From an uncultured Acidobacteriota bacterium (GTDB lineage Bacteria > Acidobacteriota > Terriglobia > Bryobacterales > Bryobacteraceae): a stretch of DNA of 46,314 bases. The notes beneath the pieces are model-generated. The model did not search any database. It saw only the letters and a program-made list of their open reading frames with translations, and had not been told where the DNA came from. This document shows positions 41,592 to 46,314 of this stretch, in pieces (positions within the stretch are counted from its first letter, which is position 1; the number at the start of each line of letters is the position of its first letter). The position numbers and the translations under genes are program-made. Location: contig CAADGY010000228.1 in assembly GCA_900696665.1 (NCBI GenBank), forward strand, positions 1 through 46,314. The letters run 5' to 3'.

Positions 41592-43388
41592 ATGATTAGA
41601 TGCGCCTTTCTGCTATTCGCCTTTATCGCATATTCGCTTGCCCAGCAACTTCCCCGGCCGGAGTATCCGCAGCCGCAATTTCAGCGTGAACAGTGGCTGA
41701 GCTTGAACGGCCCGTGGGAGTTTGAGTTCGACGATGCAAACGCCGGGCTCGAACAGAACTGGGGCAGCGGCCAGAAGAAGTTCAGCAAGACGATTCTGGT
41801 TCCCTTCAGCTTCGAAACCAGCAAGAGCGGCATTCACGACACATCGTTTCACCCCTGGGTCTGGTACCGGCGCACCTTCAACGTGCCGTCACAGTGGAGA
41901 CAAAAGCGAGTCCTTCTGCATTTTGGTGCTGTCGATTACCGGGCGACGGTTTGGGTGAACGCACAGAAAGCCGGCAGCCATGAAGGCGGACATGTGCCGT
42001 TTCGCTTCGATATCACGCCTCTGTTGCGTGATGGCGCAAACGTCGTAGTGGTCCGGGCGGAGGACCCGCCACGAGACCGGTTCATTCCGCGGGGCAAACA
42101 GTACTGGGAGCCGGAATCGCGCGGTATCTTCTACACGCGAACCACGGGGATCTGGCAACCGGTGTGGCTGGAAGCGGCTGGCACCAGCTACCTGGAGCGG
42201 GTCCGGATAACGCCTACCAACGACGGTGTAGTGCGGTTCGATGCGCGAATCGCCGCCCCCAGCGGCGATCTCAGCTTCTACGCGATTGTGTCGCCGGAGG
42301 GACGGCAGTCGGCGCTGGCGATGGTCCGTGCGTCAGAGAACCGTGCCGCCGCGGCGGCACGTATCGATTCGCCGCGGCTCTGGTCGCCGAACTCGCCGAA
42401 CCTGTACGATGTCACCTTCGAGTTGCGCCGCGGCGATGCGGTGGTGGACCGCGTCCGGTCGTATTTCGGATTCCGTTCGGTCAGCGTTGAGGGCGGGCGG
42501 GTCCACCTGAACGGCAGACCCATCTATCTCAAAATGGTGCTCGACCAGGGCTACTGGCCCGAAAGCACGATTACGCCTCCCACGGACGACGCTATTCAAT
42601 ATGACATCCGACTTACCAAGGAGATGGGTTTCAATGGCGTGCGTAAACATCAGAAGCTCGAGGACCCAAGGTTTCTTTACTGGGCGGACCGCATGGGCTT
42701 GCTGGTATCGAGCGAGATGGCGAATGCCTACGAGTTCGACGATGCCTACGTAGACCGGTTCACTCGCGAATGGATCGAGGCGGTCGAGCGGGATTACAAC
42801 CATCCTTCCATCATTCTATGGGTTCCTATCAACGAGAGTTGGGGCACTCCGAACCTGCGTGACCCCAAACAGCAGCAGCATCTGCGGGCGCTCTACACCC
42901 TGACGCACTCGCTGGATTCTACACGGCCGGTGATCGACAACGACGGCTGGGAACATACTGACATGACGGACCTGTTTGCCCTTCACGATTACGCGCGAAC
43001 CGGCGAAATGCTTGCGGAAAAGTACAAGGATCTTGGCAAACCGGGGGCGGCGGTGCCCGACGTGAGCCGCGCGTCACTGGTTCCCGGATTCTCCTATAAC
43101 GGGTCGCCCTTCATTCTTTCGGAATTCGGTGGCATCGCCTATGTTCCCGCCGGCCAACAGGTGCCCAAAGAATCCTGGGGATACTCGGGCATAGAAAAGA
43201 CGCCGGAAGCGGCGCTTGAGCGTTTGCGCGGTCTTTACGAGGGAATCGCGAAGGTGCCGGCATGGGTGGGAATCTGCTATACGCAACTTACGGATGTGGA
43301 GCAGGAGGTGAATGGTCTGCTCACCTACGACCGGAAGCCCAAGTTCGATCCGAAGCTGATTCGTGAGATTAACGAATTGCTGAGATAG
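41592..43388 (+). CDS. Exported GH2-family glycoside hydrolase
   Basis: A 598-residue family 2 glycosidase (beta-galactosidase/beta-glucuronidase type). The signal peptide IRCAFLLFAFIAYSLAQ starts at the ATG 41592; the frame is open to 41514. The jelly-roll domain (about 30-190; LNGPWEFEFDDA, WYRRTFNVPSQW), Ig-like domain (about 190-285) and TIM barrel (from about 290; RPIYLKMVLDQGYWPES) are in the usual order. The acid/base Glu lies in ILWVPINESWG and the probable nucleophile in FILSEFGG. The substrate cannot be told. TATGCT lies six bases before the ATG and no Shine-Dalgarno is seen, so a leaderless mRNA is suspected. Confidence 0.9.
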   Translation: MIRCAFLLFAFIAYSLAQQLPRPEYPQPQFQREQWLSLNGPWEFEFDDANAGLEQNWGSGQKKFSKTILVPFSFETSKSGIHDTSFHPWVWYRRTFNVPSQWRQKRVLLHFGAVDYRATVWVNAQKAGSHEGGHVPFRFDITPLLRDGANVVVVRAEDPPRDRFIPRGKQYWEPESRGIFYTRTTGIWQPVWLEAAGTSYLERVRITPTNDGVVRFDARIAAPSGDLSFYAIVSPEGRQSALAMVRASENRAAAAARIDSPRLWSPNSPNLYDVTFELRRGDAVVDRVRSYFGFRSVSVEGGRVHLNGRPIYLKMVLDQGYWPESTITPPTDDAIQYDIRLTKEMGFNGVRKHQKLEDPRFLYWADRMGLLVSSEMANAYEFDDAYVDRFTREWIEAVERDYNHPSIILWVPINESWGTPNLRDPKQQQHLRALYTLTHSLDSTRPVIDNDGWEHTDMTDLFALHDYARTGEMLAEKYKDLGKPGAAVPDVSRASLVPGFSYNGSPFILSEFGGIAYVPAGQQVPKESWGYSGIEKTPEAALERLRGLYEGIAKVPAWVGICYTQLTDVEQEVNGLLTYDRKPKFDPKLIREINELLR

Positions 43389-43424
43389 TGGAGGAGCGGC
43401 ACGCGCCGCCCCTTCATGTCAGGT

Positions 43425-45986
43425 CTACTTCTCTTCGATCCGCATTCCGTAGAACGATTTGCGGACAAAGACCAGCGAGATTGCGAAGAAGACCGCCGCC
43501 AGAGCGATGCTTACGCCGTGTCCTTGCTGGGCCGAAAGGGAGACAGCGAGTTCCACCGCCAACAGACCGAACAGGGTAGTGAACTTGATGATCGGGTTCA
43601 ACGCCACCGACGACGTATCTTTGAACGGATCGCCCACTGTATCGCCAACCACCGTGGCCGCGTGCAACTCTGTCCCCTTGGCCTTCATCTCGGTTTCGAC
43701 GATCTTTTTCGCGTTGTCCCAAGCGCCGCCCGCGTTGGCCATGAAGATGGCCTGGTAGAGGCCGAACAACGCGATGGAGATGAGGTATCCGATAAAGAAG
43801 TACGGCTCCAGGAATGCGCAAGCGAGGGTGGAGAAGAACACCACCAGGAAGATGTTGAACATGCCCTTTTGGGCGTAGCGCGTGCAGATTTCGACCACCC
43901 GCTTACTATCTTCGACCGACGCCTTGGAGACCGTGTTGTCCAGCTTGATATTGGCTTTGATGAATTCCACCGCCCGGTATGCGCCGGTGCTGACCGCCTG
44001 GGTGGACGCGCCGGTGAACCAGTAAATCACTGCGCCTCCCGTAATCAGGCCGAGCAGAAATGGCGGGTGCAGAATCGACAGGAACCGCAGCAACTCCGGC
44101 TGGAGCCCATGCGTAAGCATCACGATAATCGAAAAAATCAGCGTGGTTGCGCCCACGACGGCGGTTCCAATCAACACCGGCTTGGCCGTGGCTTTGAAGG
44201 TGTTGCCTGCTCCGTCGTTCTCTTCCAGGTTATCCTTGGCCTTTTCGAAATCCGGTTCGAAACCGAACTGGCTCTTGATCTCCTGCTGGATGCCGGGTAT
44301 CTGTTCGATAGTGGAAAGCTCAAACACCGACTGTGCGTTGTCGGTTACCGGACCGTAAGAATCAACGGCGATAGTGACCGGCCCCATGCCGAGGAAACCA
44401 AAAGCGACCAGTCCGAAAGCAAACACGGCCGGCGCCATCATCAGGCTCCCCATCCCTAACAGGCTGACGCCGAAAGCGATTCCCATCAAGAGCAGAATCG
44501 CCAGTCCCAGCCAATAGGCGCTGAAGTTTCCGGCGACGAAGCCGGATAAAATGTTGAGCGACGCACCACCTTGTTTAGACGCCGTTACCACTTCCCTCAC
44601 GTGTCCGGATTCAGTGGACGTGAACACTTTCACCAGCTCGGGGATGATCGCGCCCGCCAGTGTACCGCAAGTAATGATGGTTGACAGCTTCCACCACAGG
44701 CTGGTGTCGCCCGCCAGGTCCGGAATCAACAGATAGGCGCTGATGTAGGTCAACGTTACTGAAACGATGGAGGTCAGCCAGACCAGCGAAGTCAGCGGAG
44801 CTTCGAAATTGAACTTGGTGGCATGCCCGTATTTCGCGCGGGCGATCGATTCGTTGATGAAGTACGACAATCCGGAAGCAATGAGCATAACCACGCGCGT
44901 AACGAACACCCACACCAGCAGTTGAACCTGTACGATCGGATTGGGCACCGCCAGGAGAATGAATGTAATCAGGGCTACGCCCGTGACGCCGTAGGTTTCA
45001 AACCCGTCTGCGCTGGGGCCGACCGAGTCGCCGGCGTTATCGCCGGTGCAATCTGCAATGACACCGGGGTTGCGGGCATCGTCTTCCTTAATGCCAAATA
45101 CGATCTTCATCAGGTCGGCGCCGATGTCGGCGATCTTTGTAAAAATGCCTCCCGCGACGCGCAGCGCGGCAGCGCCCAGCGATTCACCGATGGCGAAGCC
45201 GATGAAACACTGGCCGGCGTATTCGCCCGGCACGAACAGGAAAATGAAGAGCATAATCACCAGCTCAACGCTGATCAGCAGCATGCCGATGCTGATTCCG
45301 GAGCGAAGAGGAATGGCGTAGCAGGGAAACGGGTTGCCGCGCAGGCTGGCGAACGCGGTCCTGGAGTTCGCAAACGTATTCACCCGAATGCCAAACCAGG
45401 CAACAGCATAACTTCCTGCGATGCCTATCACGCTGAACAGCAATATGATCAAGACCCGCAGCGCCTCGAATTCCAGTAGAAATCCGAAATAGAAGATGAT
45501 GATGATGCCGATAAAAATCTCGAGAATCATGAGGAACCTGCCCTGCGTGAGCAGGTAAGTCTTGCAGGTCTCATAGATCAACTCGGAGACTTCGCGCATG
45601 GATTCGTGAACCGGCAAGCCGCGAAGTTGCTTATAAATGATCAATCCGAACAATAGCCCTAAAATGCTTATGAGCATGCCGATGCCCAGCAGCGCCCGGC
45701 CTCCCAAGCCGCCGATAAACACGGCCTGGTCGAGGTCAGGAAGGACGAGGCTGGCTTCACCGCCACGCCGGTGCTCCTGTGCAGACATGGGCGCGGCAAG
45801 AACAAGCGCCAGCATCGCTCGAACGGGCGTAAACTGCAGAGCGCGATTCCGGATGCCGGAAAGGGCCTTGAGCAAATGCGCGCGGCGCGCGGAAATGCCT
45901 GCGGGAAACAGGAGAGCCAAGAGCCCGAAGATGCTCATGCCGCCCTCATGCACTGGTAGAGCTAGCTGGTCCTGAACGGAATACAT
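43425..45986 (-). CDS. hppA: Membrane-bound ion-translocating pyrophosphatase HppA (divergent clade)
   Basis: An 853-residue integral membrane protein with about 16 helices. It hydrolyses pyrophosphate and pumps H+ and/or Na+. The catalytic loops are recognisable: DIGADLMKIVF followed by EDDARNPGVIADCTGDNAGD, the SVGPSADGFETYG segment, and a late EMKAKGTELHAATVVGDTVGDPFKDTSS. Compared with classical enzymes the Lys of DLVGKVE is shifted (DLMKIVF), and the GNTTAA segment at the K+-site reads GNFSAYWLG, with Ala at the position that is Lys in K+-independent enzymes. I infer K+ dependence only weakly. A strong AGGAGG precedes the ATG. An unusual N-terminal extension contains AAPMSAQEHRRGGEAS. 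It ends 36 bases from the convergent GH2 gene. Confidence 0.95.
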   Translation of the reverse strand: MYSVQDQLALPVHEGGMSIFGLLALLFPAGISARRAHLLKALSGIRNRALQFTPVRAMLALVLAAPMSAQEHRRGGEASLVLPDLDQAVFIGGLGGRALLGIGMLISILGLLFGLIIYKQLRGLPVHESMREVSELIYETCKTYLLTQGRFLMILEIFIGIIIIFYFGFLLEFEALRVLIILLFSVIGIAGSYAVAWFGIRVNTFANSRTAFASLRGNPFPCYAIPLRSGISIGMLLISVELVIMLFIFLFVPGEYAGQCFIGFAIGESLGAAALRVAGGIFTKIADIGADLMKIVFGIKEDDARNPGVIADCTGDNAGDSVGPSADGFETYGVTGVALITFILLAVPNPIVQVQLLVWVFVTRVVMLIASGLSYFINESIARAKYGHATKFNFEAPLTSLVWLTSIVSVTLTYISAYLLIPDLAGDTSLWWKLSTIITCGTLAGAIIPELVKVFTSTESGHVREVVTASKQGGASLNILSGFVAGNFSAYWLGLAILLLMGIAFGVSLLGMGSLMMAPAVFAFGLVAFGFLGMGPVTIAVDSYGPVTDNAQSVFELSTIEQIPGIQQEIKSQFGFEPDFEKAKDNLEENDGAGNTFKATAKPVLIGTAVVGATTLIFSIIVMLTHGLQPELLRFLSILHPPFLLGLITGGAVIYWFTGASTQAVSTGAYRAVEFIKANIKLDNTVSKASVEDSKRVVEICTRYAQKGMFNIFLVVFFSTLACAFLEPYFFIGYLISIALFGLYQAIFMANAGGAWDNAKKIVETEMKAKGTELHAATVVGDTVGDPFKDTSSVALNPIIKFTTLFGLLAVELAVSLSAQQGHGVSIALAAVFFAISLVFVRKSFYGMRIEEK

Positions 45987-46056
45987 CTAGTGATTTCCTC
46001 CTAGGAACGGCGGCCCATGTGGCGGAGGCCGCTTCTTGAGATCTAAAAGAATTACA

Positions 46057-46079
46057 GACCCTAAATTGATGTTAGGGTC
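46057..46079 (-). terminator. Hairpin downstream of the rRNA methyltransferase gene
   Basis: A perfect 8-bp inverted repeat (GACCCTAA / TTAGGGTC) with a 7-base loop lies 59 bases after the stop codon of the partial gene at the window end. On the minus strand it is followed by TGTAATTCTTTT, which is T-rich but not a clean run. It also lies upstream of hppA and could be an operator instead. Confidence 0.4.
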
Positions 46080-46137
46080 CGTCCCACGTATCACGATATC
46101 GCACGCCGAGGTATGAAAGCAAGGGCTGGGTCTGAAA

Positions 46138-46314
46138 TTACAGGACCTGCAAAATCAAACACTTGAGGTAGTGCGTTTCCGGAACCGTCAGCAAAATCGG
46201 GTGATCCCGCGCCTGTGTACGCCGTTCGAGAATCCGGATCGTACAACCGGCATCGAGCGAAGCTGCGGCGACCACTTCCAGGAGTGCGGCTTCACTGAAG
46301 TGATGCGAGCAGGA
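46138..46314 (-). CDS. Class I SAM-dependent rRNA methyltransferase (RlmI-like), 3' end only
   Basis: The last 58 codons of a gene that runs out of the window. They read SCSHHFSEAALLEVVAAAS, LERRTQARDHPILLTVPE and THYLKCLILQVL, then TAA (46140-46138). This is the typical end of RlmI/YccW-type 23S rRNA cytosine methyltransferases: the catalytic-region SCS motif, the PDHP-like loop and the terminal ETxYLKxLxLxV. The PUA and Rossmann domains should lie beyond the edge. It is upstream of hppA on the same strand, with 151 bases between. Confidence 0.8.
   Translation of the reverse strand, partial: SCSHHFSEAALLEVVAAASLDAGCTIRILERRTQARDHPILLTVPETHYLKCLILQVL

Noticed and set aside
43416..44459. Long plus-strand reading frame of 347 codons inside hppA
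   Set aside because: It is antisense to the clearly conserved pyrophosphatase and its composition (Asp, Glu, Arg and His rich) is the usual shadow of a GC-rich gene.
1..46314. CRISPR arrays, tRNA or rRNA genes, prophage and integrative element ends
   Set aside because: No regular short repeats, no cloverleaf with a CCA-side acceptor pattern, no rRNA-like stretch and no phage structural genes were seen on either strand.

Overview
The window reads like a chromosomal segment of an Acidobacteriota bacterium, most likely from the Solibacter/Bryobacter side of the phylum. This is inferred from gene content, not from a marker gene. The signs are a roughly 60 percent GC coding style, an Oar-like TonB receptor with an N-terminal carboxypeptidase-regulatory domain, many secreted carbohydrate-active proteins, a Reg_prop sensor kinase and the divergent membrane pyrophosphatase clade. 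No tRNA, rRNA, CRISPR array or intact insertion sequence was found.

Layout. 0-8 kb: an M24-fold protein, a propeller sensor kinase with its LuxR-type response regulator, and a large secreted protein ending in a bulb-type lectin. 8-9.3 kb (minus): arsM-arsR with a palindromic operator laid over an apparently leaderless promoter. 9.4-14.6 kb (plus): an exported amidohydrolase, two tandem exported Gfo/Idh/MocA-fold proteins resembling family GH109 glycosidases, pyrD and a RidA protein, packed with overlaps. 14.6-16.6 kb: a divergent pair, a small secreted CarbopepD-like protein and a lipoprotein HtrA protease. 16.6-21.4 kb: the fossil of an M48 metallopeptidase, a methyltransferase, a nitronate-monooxygenase-like flavoenzyme, a secreted glycosidase-like protein and a cupin. 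21.4-29.8 kb: a cyclopropane fatty acid synthase, a five-blade-propeller glycosidase-like protein, a cytochrome c-PQQ dehydrogenase and the TonB receptor. 30-36 kb: a DUF72 protein, a decayed IS110 transposase, a beta-barrel protein, and a minus-strand operon of enolase-superfamily enzyme, NodB-like deacetylase, acyl carrier protein and ketoacyl synthase. 36-39.7 kb (minus): a molybdopterin-binding-domain protein with a clear terminator, then argC-argB-acetyltransferase behind two ARG boxes. 39.9-41 kb: a graveyard of at least three different mobile elements (group II intron reverse transcriptase, IS630, IS21). 41-46.3 kb: a zinc-ribbon membrane protein, a GH2 glycosidase, hppA and the 3' end of an rRNA methyltransferase gene.

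How it works together. Much of the window serves import and breakdown of complex carbohydrate: TonB receptor, GH2, GH109-like pair, two further glycosidase-like proteins, a PQQ dehydrogenase and a lectin. Housekeeping blocks (arginine, pyrimidine, arsenic, energy) lie between. The least explained parts are the lectin protein beside the two-component system, the deacetylase-ACP-ketoacyl synthase operon, and a recurrent -10-like hexamer six bases before start codons that suggests frequent leaderless transcripts.
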